Shown here piece by piece: positions 18,118 through 26,778 of a DNA stretch of 64,000 nucleotides. Position 1 is the first letter of the stretch, and every line of letters starts with the position of its first letter. The notes under the pieces were generated by a model, which searched no databases, was not told the origin of the DNA, and saw only the letters and a program-made list of their open reading frames with translations. Position numbers and translations under genes: made by a program. Origin of the DNA: Candidatus Thalassospirochaeta sargassi (GTDB taxonomy: Bacteria > Spirochaetota > Spirochaetia > UBA9216); NCBI GenBank assembly GCA_028532855.1, contig JAQQAL010000005.1, forward strand, positions 1-64,000, given 5' to 3'.

Positions 18118-18146
18118 TTGACGCTCCCACGCAACATTATTATTTT
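18118..18146 (+). promoter_or_regulatory. Candidate promoter of grpE-dnaK
   Basis: TTGACG (18118-18123), 17 bases, TATTTT (18141-18146), about 55 bases before the grpE start. No CIRCE inverted repeat (TTAGCACTC/GAGTGCTAA) is present in the leader, so HrcA control at this site is not supported. Confidence 0.45.
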
Positions 18147-18202
18147 ATACACAAGGATTTGATAATCAATATCTATCTCTCACGATGTGCTTAGAGGAAG
18201 TT

Positions 18203-18877
18203 ATGGCAGAAGAAATAGACTTAGAAGGTGCGGCATCAGACCCCGTCGACGAGGTAAAGGCTCAGAAGGCTGAAACCGGGAAAAGCGGGGCGAAAAAGTC
18301 CAAAGAGACTGAAAAAGAAAAGGTCAAGGCTGAGCCGAAGGCCGCCCGCAAGGACAAGGAAATCAAGAAACTCCAGTCGGAAATAGAAGACTATGCGGGA
18401 AAACTTGTTGAAGCAAAGAACGAAATAGATGAACTGAAAGACCAGTATTTGAGAAAACAGGCGGATTTTGATAACTTCAGAAAGCGGATGTTGCGCGAAA
18501 AAGAAGATTCAATAAAGTTTGCAAATACAGCCTTGCTGAACGACATCATCAGTGTAATCGACGATTTTGAACGAGCACTTCAGTCATCTGAGGAATCACA
18601 GGATTTCAAGGCTTTTCATTCGGGAATCGAAATGATTGAGAAGCAGATGATAAGCATGCTGGAGTCTAACTGGGGTCTGAAAAGGTTCGATAGCGCCGGG
18701 GAGCCTTTTGATCCCGAAAAACATGAAGCGCTGATGATGGAAGAATCGACTGAGGTGGAAACTCAAACCGTTTTAGAAGATTTCATGAAGGGATATCAGC
18801 TTCATGACCGAGTAATCAGACATGCAAAGGTTAAGGTTGCAAAACCGGCGCCTGCACCGCAGAGCGGTGATGAATAA
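18203..18877 (+). CDS. grpE: Nucleotide exchange factor GrpE
   Basis: GrpE releases ADP from DnaK. The 224-residue product has a Lys/Glu/Ala-rich unstructured N-terminus (about 1-65), a long helix ([16 protein letters not shown] onwards), the conserved [14 protein letters not shown] motif, and a C-terminal beta domain with [10 protein letters not shown] and [17 protein letters not shown]. An upstream ATG at 18185 would add six residues, but the ATG at 18203 has an AGAGGAAG site directly upstream and is preferred. dnaK follows 32 bases later. Confidence 0.95.
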   Translation: MAEEIDLEGAASDPVDEVKAQKAETGKSGAKKSKETEKEKVKAEPKAARKDKEIKKLQSEIEDYAGKLVEAKNEIDELKDQYLRKQADFDNFRKRMLREKEDSIKFANTALLNDIISVIDDFERALQSSEESQDFKAFHSGIEMIEKQMISMLESNWGLKRFDSAGEPFDPEKHEALMMEESTEVETQTVLEDFMKGYQLHDRVIRHAKVKVAKPAPAPQSGDE

Positions 18878-18909
18878 ATAAGAGGACACCCTATAAAGGA
18901 GAAATAATA

Positions 18910-20859
18910 ATGGGAAGAATTATCGGAATTGACCTTGGAACAACAAACTCATGTGTTGCGGTAATGGAAGGCGGCGAACCTGTAGTTATCCAGAATTCAG
19001 AGGGGCAGAGAACTACCCCCTCAATTGTAGCATTCACCGATAAGGATGAGCGACTCGTCGGTCAGCCGGCGAAGAATCAGATGGTAACAAACCCCGAGAA
19101 TACAATTTTCTCGATCAAAAGATTCATGGGACATAAATACTCTGAGGTTCCCTCGGAGGTTAAAATGGTTTCATACAATATCGTAGAGGGCGCAGGTGGC
19201 GATCTGAGAGTAGATGCAAGGAGTAAGCAATATTCCCCCCCTGAGATTTCAGCAGCGGTTCTTCAGAAGATGAAGAAAACTGCTGAAGACTATCTTGGTG
19301 AAGAGGTAACGGAAGCAGTTATTACAGTACCTGCATACTTCAATGACGCTCAGAGACAGGCTACTAAGGACGCCGGAAAGATAGCCGGTCTTGATGTAAA
19401 GCGAATCGTTAATGAACCCACAGCAGCATCACTTGCATACGGCAGCGGCCGGGAAAGCAAAGAAGAGAAGATCGCTGTTTACGACCTTGGCGGAGGAACC
19501 TTTGATGTTTCTATCCTCGAACTCGGAGACGGAGTATTTGAAGTAAAATCAACCAACGGTGATACTCACCTTGGCGGTGATAACTTTGACCAGGCGGTAA
19601 TTGAGTGGCTTGTAGAAAGTTTCAAGAAGGATCAGTCTATTGATCTTTCCCAGGACAAGATGGCGCTTCAGAGACTGAAGGAAGCCGCTGAAAAAGCAAA
19701 GATTGAGCTCTCTTCCCGTCAGACTACTGATATTAACCTGCCGTTTATTACAGCTGATGCTTCAGGACCCAAGCACCTGCAGTACAATCTTTCAAGAGCC
19801 CAGTTTGATCAGATGACTTCTAACCTTGTTGAAAGAACAAAGCAGCCCTGTCTGAATGCTATCAAGGATGCCGGACTTTCTGCAGCTGATATTGATGAGG
19901 TAATCCTTGTCGGCGGTTCAACACGAATTCCCGCTGTACAGGCGATTGTAAAAGACATTTTCAATAAAGAACCAAACAAGGGCGTTAACCCGGATGAGGT
20001 TGTTGCAATGGGCGCTGCCATCCAGGGCGGTATCCTCGGTGGAGATGTGAAGGATGTTCTTCTTCTTGATGTCACACCACTTTCTCTCGGTATTGAGACC
20101 CTTGGCGGTGTATCAACAAAGCTTATTGAAAGAAATACAACTATTCCGACCCGAAAGAGTCAGGTGTTCTCTACTGCTGCTGATAATCAGACAGCGGTAT
20201 CAATTCATGTTCTTCAGGGTGAACGCGAAATGGCTGCCCAGAATAGAACCCTCGGTAACTTCGATCTTGTCGGTATACCGCCGGCACCTCGAGGGGTACC
20301 GCAGATTGAGGTCGCATTTGATATTGATGCTAACGGTATAGTTCATGTATCGGCAAAGGACCTTGGAACCGGTAAGGAGCAGAAGATTAGGATTGAATCG
20401 TCTTCCGGCCTCTCAGAATCTGAGATTGACAAGATGGTTAAAGAAGCCGAAATGAATGCTGAAGCTGATAAGAAAGAGCGGGAAAAGGCCGAGGTAAAGA
20501 ATGAAGCCGAAACGCTTGTATATGCCACTGAAAAATCTGTAAAGGATTACGGCGACAAGGTATCAGATGATGAGAAAGCTAAGATCACTGCTGCAGTTGA
20601 GGAACTTAAATCTGCAATTTCTGCAAATGATGTAGAGCAGATGAAAACCAAAATTGAAGCTGTGAAAGAGGTTTCTCATAAACTTGCGGAAGAGATCTAC
20701 AAGGAAGCCGGCGCCCAGGCGCAGCAGGCGGGAGCCGCTGCTGACGGTGCACAGGCAGGAGCGCAGGATGCGGGAGCCGCACAGGGTGATGCTCCTACCA
20801 GCGGAAGCGTAGATGATGTTGATTTCGAGGTTGTGGACGATGAGGATGATGCAAAATAA
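18910..20859 (+). CDS. dnaK: Chaperone DnaK (Hsp70)
   Basis: The 649-residue full-length Hsp70 has an N-terminal ATPase domain: [43 protein letters not shown] and [14 protein letters not shown]. The linker is [13 protein letters not shown], and a substrate-binding domain and helical lid follow. The C-terminus is Ala/Gly/Gln-rich and ends [16 protein letters not shown] strong ribosome-binding site (AAGGAGAA) precedes ATG 18910. An intrinsic terminator follows immediately, so dnaJ may be transcribed partly or wholly on its own. The protein acts in the cytoplasm with GrpE and DnaJ. Confidence 0.98.
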   Translation: MGRIIGIDLGTTNSCVAVMEGGEPVVIQNSEGQRTTPSIVAFTDKDERLVGQPAKNQMVTNPENTIFSIKRFMGHKYSEVPSEVKMVSYNIVEGAGGDLRVDARSKQYSPPEISAAVLQKMKKTAEDYLGEEVTEAVITVPAYFNDAQRQATKDAGKIAGLDVKRIVNEPTAASLAYGSGRESKEEKIAVYDLGGGTFDVSILELGDGVFEVKSTNGDTHLGGDNFDQAVIEWLVESFKKDQSIDLSQDKMALQRLKEAAEKAKIELSSRQTTDINLPFITADASGPKHLQYNLSRAQFDQMTSNLVERTKQPCLNAIKDAGLSAADIDEVILVGGSTRIPAVQAIVKDIFNKEPNKGVNPDEVVAMGAAIQGGILGGDVKDVLLLDVTPLSLGIETLGGVSTKLIERNTTIPTRKSQVFSTAADNQTAVSIHVLQGEREMAAQNRTLGNFDLVGIPPAPRGVPQIEVAFDIDANGIVHVSAKDLGTGKEQKIRIESSSGLSESEIDKMVKEAEMNAEADKKEREKAEVKNEAETLVYATEKSVKDYGDKVSDDEKAKITAAVEELKSAISANDVEQMKTKIEAVKEVSHKLAEEIYKEAGAQAQQAGAAADGAQAGAQDAGAAQGDAPTSGSVDDVDFEVVDDEDDAK

Positions 20860-20891
20860 TCTCCCGGGTCATACAATGTAAATGATTATTC

Positions 20892-20935
20892 AAAAGGCAC
20901 AGAGCACAGCTGCTATAGCGGGCTTTGTGCCTTTT
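20892..20935 (+). terminator. Intrinsic terminator after dnaK
   Basis: AAAAGGCACA (20892-20901) pairs perfectly over 10 bases with TGTGCCTTTT (20926-20935), leaving a short T-tract. It separates dnaK from dnaJ. Confidence 0.8.
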
Positions 20936-20978
20936 ATGGTAAACTGACGAATGAATTTTGCTGAACAAGGTGTAAAAG

Positions 20979-22112
20979 TTGGCTAAACGAGATTACTATG
21001 AAGTGCTTGGGGTTGATAAATCCGCAGGTAAAGATGAGATAAAAAAAGCATACAGAAAACTTGCTATCAAGTATCATCCGGATAAAAATGCCGGAAATGC
21101 TGAAGCAGAAGAGAAATTTAAAGAAGCCACTGAAGCCTATGAAGTACTCAGTGACGAACGTAAGAAACAGGCCTACGACCAGTTCGGGTTTGCCGGTGTA
21201 GACGGTGTTAACAGTCCTGGCGGTGGTCATGATTACTCTTCCGTTTTTCACGATTTTGAAGACATTTTCGGAGATATGGGCGGGATTTTTGACTCATTCT
21301 TCGGTGGCGGCGGTGGAGGCCGTAGACGAAGCGGTGGCGGCGGTGGGGTTTCCCGCGGTTCCGACCTCCGTTATAACCTTGAAATATCCTTTAAGGATGC
21401 AGTATTCGGCACCTCTGCCGAGATAAGTTATACCCATGATGTTGCATGTAAAACCTGTGGCGGAACAGGGGCTGCATCGGGGACAGGGCGTAAGGTTTGT
21501 CCGACCTGTCAAGGCACCGGTCAGGTCCGGCGTAATTCCGGATTTTTCTCCATTGCCTCTCCCTGTCATACCTGTGGGGGTGAAGGCCATATTATTGAAG
21601 ATCCATGCAAAGCCTGCCATGGAAGCGGGTTGAGCCGCAAGCAGCAGAAGATCAAGGTGACCATTCCTGCGGGTATAGAAAATGGAAAGAGAATAGCTAT
21701 TCCCGGGCAGGGGGATGCCGGTGCCAACGGCGGTCGCAACGGTGATCTGTATGTATATATAAAGATTAAACCGCATAAATTCTTTGAGCGTGACGGCAAT
21801 AACGTCTATTGTGCTCTGCCTATTTCGTTTACGCAGGCGGCACTGGGTGCTGAAGTTTTTGTGCAGAACCTTGAAGATAAGAAAATTAAACTGAAAATAC
21901 CCGCTGGAACACAGACCGGTAAAATGCTGAGGCTGAAGAACGAGGGGATTCCCTATCTGCAGTCAAAGGGGCGAAAGGGTGACATGTATATTAAAATCAT
22001 CGTAGAAACGCCTCAGAAGATAAATACAAAGGCTAAAGACCTCTTGAAGCAGTTCGCGGCACTTCAGGGCGAAGAAGAAACGCCCGATCCGATTCCGTTG
22101 TCGGAATTATAA
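20979..22112 (+). CDS. dnaJ: Chaperone DnaJ (Hsp40, type I)
   Basis: DnaJ stimulates DnaK ATPase and delivers substrates. The 377-residue protein has all the type I parts: a J domain with YHPDKN, a long Gly-rich region (about 85-125), four zinc-binding CxxCxGxG-type repeats ([32 protein letters not shown]) and the C-terminal substrate domains. The start is TTG 20979, giving [12 protein letters not shown], with AAGG 8 bases upstream. A terminator lies between dnaK and this gene. Confidence 0.97.
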   Translation: MAKRDYYEVLGVDKSAGKDEIKKAYRKLAIKYHPDKNAGNAEAEEKFKEATEAYEVLSDERKKQAYDQFGFAGVDGVNSPGGGHDYSSVFHDFEDIFGDMGGIFDSFFGGGGGGRRRSGGGGGVSRGSDLRYNLEISFKDAVFGTSAEISYTHDVACKTCGGTGAASGTGRKVCPTCQGTGQVRRNSGFFSIASPCHTCGGEGHIIEDPCKACHGSGLSRKQQKIKVTIPAGIENGKRIAIPGQGDAGANGGRNGDLYVYIKIKPHKFFERDGNNVYCALPISFTQAALGAEVFVQNLEDKKIKLKIPAGTQTGKMLRLKNEGIPYLQSKGRKGDMYIKIIVETPQKINTKAKDLLKQFAALQGEEETPDPIPLSEL

Positions 22113-22114
22113 AA

Positions 22115-22155
22115 AAAGGGGGAGTTCAATAATCATTGGATATCCCCTTTATTTT
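22115..22155 (+). terminator. Possible terminator after dnaJ
   Basis: AAAGGGG (22115-22121) pairs with CCCCTTT (22144-22150) across a 22-base loop, followed by an ATTTT stretch. The long loop makes it weaker than the others in the window. Confidence 0.45.
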
Positions 22156-22174
22156 GCAGTTCTCCAGTTTTTTT

Positions 22175-22206
22175 TCCGATAATTAAAAAAACTATTATTT
22201 ATCGGA
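22175..22206 (+). promoter_or_regulatory. Leader hairpin that would cover the ribosome-binding site
   Basis: TCCGATAA (22175-22182) is complementary to TTATCGGA (22199-22206) around a 16-base A-rich loop. The 3' arm includes the GGA of the CGGAG ribosome-binding site for the gene starting at 22213. Folding would hide that site. A regulatory role is inferred. Confidence 0.45.
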
Positions 22207-22212
22207 GAAATA

Positions 22213-22629
22213 ATGCACAGACTGATTTTATTTGTTTTATTGATACTATCTACAACAATTCTTTTTGCACAGGAACTTGAGGAAGATACTAATTCTGACG
22301 GTAGAGCTGACCGCTGGGTAAAACTCAACGCCGGCAGGGTTTCGGAAATAGAGCTGGACAGGAATTACGACGGTGATCTTGATTATATTGTGAAGTATAA
22401 TGATAATTCCGATAAAATAGAAGAACAGATGGATTTCAACTTCGATGGAGAAATGGATGACTACTATTTTTATGCATCCGGGAAAATGAAACGGCGTGAA
22501 ATTGACTCCAATTACGACGGAAAAGTTGATATCTGGGTTTATCTGAACGGAATTTATATTGAGAAGTATGAAAAAGATACAGACTTCGATGGAAAAATCG
22601 ATGTTGTTGAGGATTATACAGAGGAGTAA
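22213..22629 (+). CDS. Secreted acidic protein with five DxNxDG calcium-loop-like repeats
   Basis: This 138-residue protein has a signal peptide (MHRLILFVLLILSTTILFA). The rest is built from five repeats about 24 residues apart: DTNSDGRAD, DRNYDGDLD, DFNFDGEMD, DSNYDGKVD and DTDFDGKID. Each has the D-x-N/D-x-D-G spacing of EF-hand, dockerin or thrombospondin type 3 calcium loops, followed by an aromatic-rich strand. Calcium binding in the periplasm is inferred from the loops. There is no lipobox cysteine. rlmB begins 2 bases after the stop. I do not recognise a named family. Confidence 0.75.
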   Translation: MHRLILFVLLILSTTILFAQELEEDTNSDGRADRWVKLNAGRVSEIELDRNYDGDLDYIVKYNDNSDKIEEQMDFNFDGEMDDYYFYASGKMKRREIDSNYDGKVDIWVYLNGIYIEKYEKDTDFDGKIDVVEDYTEE

Positions 22630-22631
22630 AA

Positions 22632-23393
22632 GTGGAGAGGAATATTACAGGACTTCACGGAATTGAAGAGGCTTTAAAGGCAGGAAAACAGCAGGGTAGG
22701 CTTTTTCTTTCACGAAAAAGTTCCAGGATAAATAATATAAAGCAGGCTGCCGAAAAGACCGGTATTGAAGTTGTGAATATTTCTCCGGGCGAGATGAACA
22801 AACGTTTTGGTGATGAGACTCGAGGTGTTGTTCTCCAGCTTTTTAGCACTGAAGCAGCATTATCCGTAAGCGGGAAAAGAAAGGGTGGTGATTCGGTTAA
22901 GGGGGGAGCATTCGAGGAAATCATTGATGCTCTTGATACCCCCAACCCCCTTGTCCTGATACTTGACGGGGTAACGGATCCTCATAATTATGGTGCCATC
23001 CTGCGGTCAGCGGATCAGTTTGGAGTTGATTTGGTTTTGAGCAGGAGCCGGCGCTCTGTATCTGAAAATGATACTGTGGCAAGAACATCCTCAGGTGCGG
23101 TAAACTTTGTCCCGACTTCAGTGGTTAATAATCTGAATCGCTCTGTTGATTATCTGAAAAAAAATGGTTATTGGGTTTATGCCGCGGATATGGGTGACCA
23201 GCCCCTGTATAAAATGAACCTTACCGGGAAAACAGCAATTGTCATGGGAAGTGAGGGTAAGGGTGTTTCAAGGCTTCTATCTGAAAAATGCGACGGGGTT
23301 GTAAGCATACCGTCGAGCGGCCATATTGATTCGTTAAACGTGTCTGTAGCCGCCGGCATTATTCTGTATGAAATCCGCCGGCAGCAGGCATGA
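22632..23393 (+). CDS. rlmB: SpoU/TrmH-type 23S rRNA methyltransferase (RlmB-like)
   Basis: This 253-residue protein has an N-terminal RNA-binding domain (GLHGIEEALKAGKQQGRLFL) and a C-terminal knotted SpoU domain. That domain carries the three family motifs: ILDGVTDPHNYGAILRSADQFG (motif 1 region), VMGSEGKGVSRL (motif 2) and IPSSGHIDSLNVSVAAGI (motif 3). These enzymes 2'-O-methylate rRNA using S-adenosylmethionine. RlmB modifies G2251 of 23S rRNA in E. coli, but paralogues are hard to separate by eye. The start is GTG 22632, 2 bases after the calcium-loop gene. A similar gene sits beside dnaJ in Borrelia as I recall. Confidence 0.85.
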   Translation: MERNITGLHGIEEALKAGKQQGRLFLSRKSSRINNIKQAAEKTGIEVVNISPGEMNKRFGDETRGVVLQLFSTEAALSVSGKRKGGDSVKGGAFEEIIDALDTPNPLVLILDGVTDPHNYGAILRSADQFGVDLVLSRSRRSVSENDTVARTSSGAVNFVPTSVVNNLNRSVDYLKKNGYWVYAADMGDQPLYKMNLTGKTAIVMGSEGKGVSRLLSEKCDGVVSIPSSGHIDSLNVSVAAGIILYEIRRQQA

Positions 23394-23414
23394 CAGCGGG
23401 TGGCTGCCGTTATT

Positions 23415-23819
23415 TTAATTCTGACAGTTGATAATCCTCTCGGCAAGATGAATTGAGTTAAGAACTCCCTGTTTGCCGATTCCCATTGTTCCGCAGGGAA
23501 TCCCCTTCGGCAGTTGGAGGATGGAAAGCAGTGCATCCATTCCTGCAAGAGTTCCTGATACAAGAGGGATACCCAGGACTGGTTTTTTAACCATCGAGGC
23601 CACAACACCCGGCAAGGCTGCCGAGAGGCCTGCGGCTGTTATAATCACCTTATAGTTTTTTTCCTCTTTTCCTAGAAATTCGGTTAATTCGGGTAGGTTA
23701 CGATGTGCCGAATATACAACCAGGTCGCAGCTGAGCTCTTTTTCTGCGGCCAGGGTTATGCCGGGTTCTACCTGAGTCTTGTCTGATTCTGAGCCGATAA
23801 TAAATAAAATATCCTTCAT
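23415..23819 (-). CDS. purE: PurE, 5-aminoimidazole ribonucleotide carboxylase/mutase
   Basis: PurE makes carboxyaminoimidazole ribonucleotide in purine synthesis. The 134-residue protein is slightly short for the family. It has the IIGSESDKT phosphate loop, YSAHRN with the catalytic histidine, and LLSILQLPKGIPCGTMGIGK. The usual class I loop GGAAHLPG is replaced by GLSAALPG, and no purK is present here. A CO2-using (class II-like) or variant reaction is therefore possible, but this is inference. A GGAG site precedes the ATG. It is the last gene of the pur cluster, separated from purD by a 112-base gap filled with hairpins. Confidence 0.85.
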   Translation of the reverse strand: MKDILFIIGSESDKTQVEPGITLAAEKELSCDLVVYSAHRNLPELTEFLGKEEKNYKVIITAAGLSAALPGVVASMVKKPVLGIPLVSGTLAGMDALLSILQLPKGIPCGTMGIGKQGVLNSIHLAERIINCQN

Positions 23820-23842
23820 TTGAACTCCTAAAAATAAATGAT

Positions 23843-23889
23843 CTGCCTTTGCGGGCAGTCTACTGAACTGAGTCTGGGAATCTCAGTTC
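23843..23889 (-). promoter_or_regulatory. Two adjacent hairpins in the purD-purE gap
   Basis: Plus-strand arms CTGCC (23843-23847)/GGCAG (23854-23858) and GAACTGAG (23865-23872)/CTCAGTTC (23882-23889) form two stems just upstream of purE. Together with the AT-rich hairpin over the purD stop they occupy most of the intergenic RNA. They may be processing or stability elements. Confidence 0.35.
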
Positions 23890-23900
23890 TCAAATTCCAC

Positions 23901-23936
23901 AATGATAAAAAAATACAAAAGTGTTTTTTTATCATT
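23901..23936 (-). terminator. AT-rich hairpin overlapping the purD stop codon
   Basis: AATGATAAAAAAA (23901-23913) and TTTTTTTATCATT (23924-23936) are perfect 13-base arms. On the minus strand the transcript forms the stem right at the purD stop (23934-23932) and ends in U-rich sequence. It could attenuate read-through into purE. Confidence 0.45.
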
Positions 23937-25191
23937 GATCGTTCGTGAAAAATTTCTTGCCTATATCGTTACGGTGCCAGGCGCCCTTGAATTTAACGCC
24001 TTTTACCGCTTCGTATGCCCTTGCGTTTGCCTTAAGGCTGTTCGGGCCAATCCCAACACAGGTGAAACAGCGACCGCCGCCGGTGTGAACCTTGCCGTAT
24101 TCATCTTCTGATGTAGAAGAATGAAATATCAGAGCATCTTTCTCCGGATATACAGGAATCGGGCTGACAGGAATTCCCTTCTCGTAGCTTCCCGGATAAC
24201 CTTCCGCAGCGACTACTACACCCAAAGCTGAATTATTTGAGACCCTTGGGTTGTATTCATCGAGGTTTGAATTAAGCATTGCATCAGCGATATTCCCGAA
24301 ATCGGAATCGATCAGGGGTATGAGGACCTGAGCCTCAGGATCGCCGAAGCGAACATTATATTCAAGCAGCATCGGGCCTTCATCCGTCATCATGAACCCG
24401 AAATACAGAATGCCGGAATAACTGAGTTTGTCTTTTTCCATACCCTTGAAGGTCGGTTTTATTGCTTTTTCTTCAATTTCGTTAAGAATAGCGGTATTAA
24501 CGAAGGGGACGGGGCAGATGGCCCCCATTCCTCCGGTGTTAAGTCCGGTATCCCCGTCTCCTGCCCGTTTGAAATCGGCGCAGACAGGGAGAAGTTTGTA
24601 ATTTTTGCCGTCTGTAAGTGCGAAGATTGAAACCTCGTAACCCTCAAGACAGCTTTCAACAAGCAGGGTATCATCTTTAAGAATATCTTTGCCGAATGCT
24701 ATAAGCTCTTCAGGGTCGGATGATACAAGAACTCCCTTTCCTGCTGCAAGACCATCTTTTTTAATAACTACAGGACCCGTAAGACCGCGAATGTATGTTT
24801 CGAACTTGACCGTATCCTTGAATTCTACGGCATCGGCAGTCGGTATGTTATGGCTTTTCATAAAGTTTTTGGAAAAGACCTTGCTGCCTTCAAGCCTTGC
24901 AGCTGATTTATGCGGGCCTATAGCCGGTATTCCTGCTTTTTTCAGTTCATCTACAATACCGGCGGCAAGCGGAGCTTCCGGACCGACAAAAACATGGGAT
25001 ATGTCGTATTTCCTGCATGCCTCAATTACCTGTTCAGAGTTTTCCGGATCAACATCCGGAAGGTTTACACCAAGTTCACCGGTACCGGCATTGCCCGGTG
25101 CAATATACAACCCTGTAATGCGTTTACTTTTAGAGTATTTCCAGGTGACTGCGTGCTCTCTGGCTCCTGAACCAAGAATTAGAACTTTCAA
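23932..25191 (-). CDS. purD: Phosphoribosylamine-glycine ligase PurD
   Basis: PurD is an ATP-grasp enzyme that joins phosphoribosylamine and glycine. The 419 residues match the family. Visible motifs are VLILGSGAREHAV at the N-terminus, VFVGPEAPLAAGIVDEL, VIKKDGLAAGKGV (ATP-grasp lysine), NTGGMGAICPVP and EYNVRFGDPEAQVL. The start is TTG 25191, preceded by GGAGGA; an ATG start is absent. It follows purN after 47 bases. Confidence 0.96.
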   Translation of the reverse strand: MKVLILGSGAREHAVTWKYSKSKRITGLYIAPGNAGTGELGVNLPDVDPENSEQVIEACRKYDISHVFVGPEAPLAAGIVDELKKAGIPAIGPHKSAARLEGSKVFSKNFMKSHNIPTADAVEFKDTVKFETYIRGLTGPVVIKKDGLAAGKGVLVSSDPEELIAFGKDILKDDTLLVESCLEGYEVSIFALTDGKNYKLLPVCADFKRAGDGDTGLNTGGMGAICPVPFVNTAILNEIEEKAIKPTFKGMEKDKLSYSGILYFGFMMTDEGPMLLEYNVRFGDPEAQVLIPLIDSDFGNIADAMLNSNLDEYNPRVSNNSALGVVVAAEGYPGSYEKGIPVSPIPVYPEKDALIFHSSTSEDEYGKVHTGGGRCFTCVGIGPNSLKANARAYEAVKGVKFKGAWHRNDIGKKFFTNDQ

Positions 25192-25238
25192 AAAGATCCT
25201 CCAGTGATGAATAATTATAGTTTTTATATTTTAATCTG

Positions 25239-25799
25239 TTAAATTGCGTCTAGAATTTCCAGCAGTACAGCTGGGTAGTTTTGATGTTCGAGATCATGAA
25301 TTCTGGTCTCAATCTCATCCAGGCTTTCATTACCGACTCTACTGAAAGACTTTTGCATAATAATTGGTCCAGTGTCAAGACCGTGGTCTATCCGATGAAT
25401 TGTGATGCCAAGCTCAGTATCTTCCGATTCAAAACTGTCCTGTATTCCGTGTGTTCCGGGATATTTCGGTAAGAGGGAGGGGTGAATGTTGATTATCCGG
25501 TCCTGGAAATGGTCTACAAAAACCGGCGTTAGCAGCCGCATGAAGCCAGCAAGAGCTATCAAATCAGCTCGGCATTCTTCAAGTTTTGATATTATCTCAA
25601 GCTCGGCATCAGCCCTTTCCCGCTTGTAATATGATATATAGAATGATTGTATCCCGAACTTTTCAGCTCTTTTAAAAGCGTATGCGTCACGGCGATCACA
25701 GATCAGGCAGCATATTTCATGGCCGCTTTCGGCAAATGCCTCGGCTATAGCCTCAAAGTTTGAACCACTGCCTGATGCCAGAACAGCAAGCTTCGCCAT
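25239..25799 (-). CDS. purN: Phosphoribosylglycinamide formyltransferase PurN
   Basis: PurN transfers a formyl group from 10-formyltetrahydrofolate to GAR. The 186-residue protein has LASGSGSNFEAI at the N-terminus, AGFMRLLTP, and the active-site INIHPSLLPKYPGTHG (Asn and His). Catalytic Asp lies in the ITIHRIDHGLDTGPII segment. Its ATG overlaps the purM stop by one base (TAATG), so the two are translationally coupled. Confidence 0.96.
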   Translation of the reverse strand: MAKLAVLASGSGSNFEAIAEAFAESGHEICCLICDRRDAYAFKRAEKFGIQSFYISYYKRERADAELEIISKLEECRADLIALAGFMRLLTPVFVDHFQDRIINIHPSLLPKYPGTHGIQDSFESEDTELGITIHRIDHGLDTGPIIMQKSFSRVGNESLDEIETRIHDLEHQNYPAVLLEILDAI

Positions 25800-26755
25800 T
25801 ATTTTAACCTGCCGGCTTCAAAGATCTCTATTCCTGTTGAAGCCGCCTTATCCAAAACAGTCTGGGCGTCTTCCGGATGAACTATCATAGCTATTCCTAC
25901 GCCCATGTTGAATACCCTGCGCATTTCTGAGTCTTCAATCCCGCCTTTTTGGCTTATGACGTCGAATATCTCAGGTACATGCCAGTCGTATTTGAATTCA
26001 GATTCAACTCCTGCAGGTATAACACGTTTAAGGTTGCCCTCAAGACCTCCTCCTGTAATATGTGCGGCTGAAAGGATTTTTCCCGTTGACATCAGGCTTT
26101 TAAGCGCTTTTACATAGATAACGGTCGGTTTAAGCAGCATGTTCATTAGCGTTTTATCGGTGTCAGGGATAACTTTGCGTGCAAGCGACAGTCCGTTTGA
26201 ATGAATTCCTGAGGACGGAAGGCCTAGGATGATGTCTCCCGATTTTATCTTGTCGGTAAACGGCAGCATTTTTGATTTTTCTACAATACCAACACAGAAA
26301 CCGGCAAGATCGAAGTCATCTCCAGGATACATGTCGGGCATTTCAGCTGTTTCGCCGCCCGCAAGAATACATTCGGCTTGTTCGCAGCCGTCTACTATCC
26401 CTTTGATTACATCTTTCATGATGCCTTCATTAAGACTTCCGCATCCAATGTAGTCGAGGAAACTCAGAGGCCATGCGCCGCATACAGCCAGATCGTTAAC
26501 GCACATTGCGGTAAGATCGATACCTAGGGTGTCGTATTTTTTCAGTTTCTGAGCTACTATCAGCTTTGTTCCAACACCGTCGGTTGCAGAAAGCATAATA
26601 GGCTGTTTAAAACCTGTCATGTCCAGTTCTACGCCGCCTGCAAAACCGCCTATGGCGTTTGAAACCGCTGAAGATTTGATGGAAGATATGTATGAAGCAA
26701 AACGATCTCCCTTTTCAATATCTACACCTGCTTCTGAGTAAGATTTAATATCCAA
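25799..26755 (-). CDS. purM: Phosphoribosylformylglycinamidine cyclo-ligase PurM (AIR synthetase)
   Basis: PurM closes the imidazole ring to give AIR. The 318 residues are somewhat shorter than the common 340-350. Motifs include SYSEAGVDIEKGD at the start, GGFAGGVELDM, SATDGVGTKLIVA, GIDLTAMCVNDLAVCGA, LAGGETAEMPDMYPG and LPSSGIHSNGLSLAR. A GGAGAT site precedes the ATG. The gap to purF is 23 bases. Confidence 0.96.
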   Translation of the reverse strand: MDIKSYSEAGVDIEKGDRFASYISSIKSSAVSNAIGGFAGGVELDMTGFKQPIMLSATDGVGTKLIVAQKLKKYDTLGIDLTAMCVNDLAVCGAWPLSFLDYIGCGSLNEGIMKDVIKGIVDGCEQAECILAGGETAEMPDMYPGDDFDLAGFCVGIVEKSKMLPFTDKIKSGDIILGLPSSGIHSNGLSLARKVIPDTDKTLMNMLLKPTVIYVKALKSLMSTGKILSAAHITGGGLEGNLKRVIPAGVESEFKYDWHVPEIFDVISQKGGIEDSEMRRVFNMGVGIAMIVHPEDAQTVLDKAASTGIEIFEAGRLK

Positions 26756-26778
26756 AGTTTATCTCCTGTTTTATCTGA

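Noticed and set aside
18118-18202. CIRCE heat-shock operator before grpE
   Set aside because: I looked for TTAGCACTC/GAGTGCTAA and found nothing similar.
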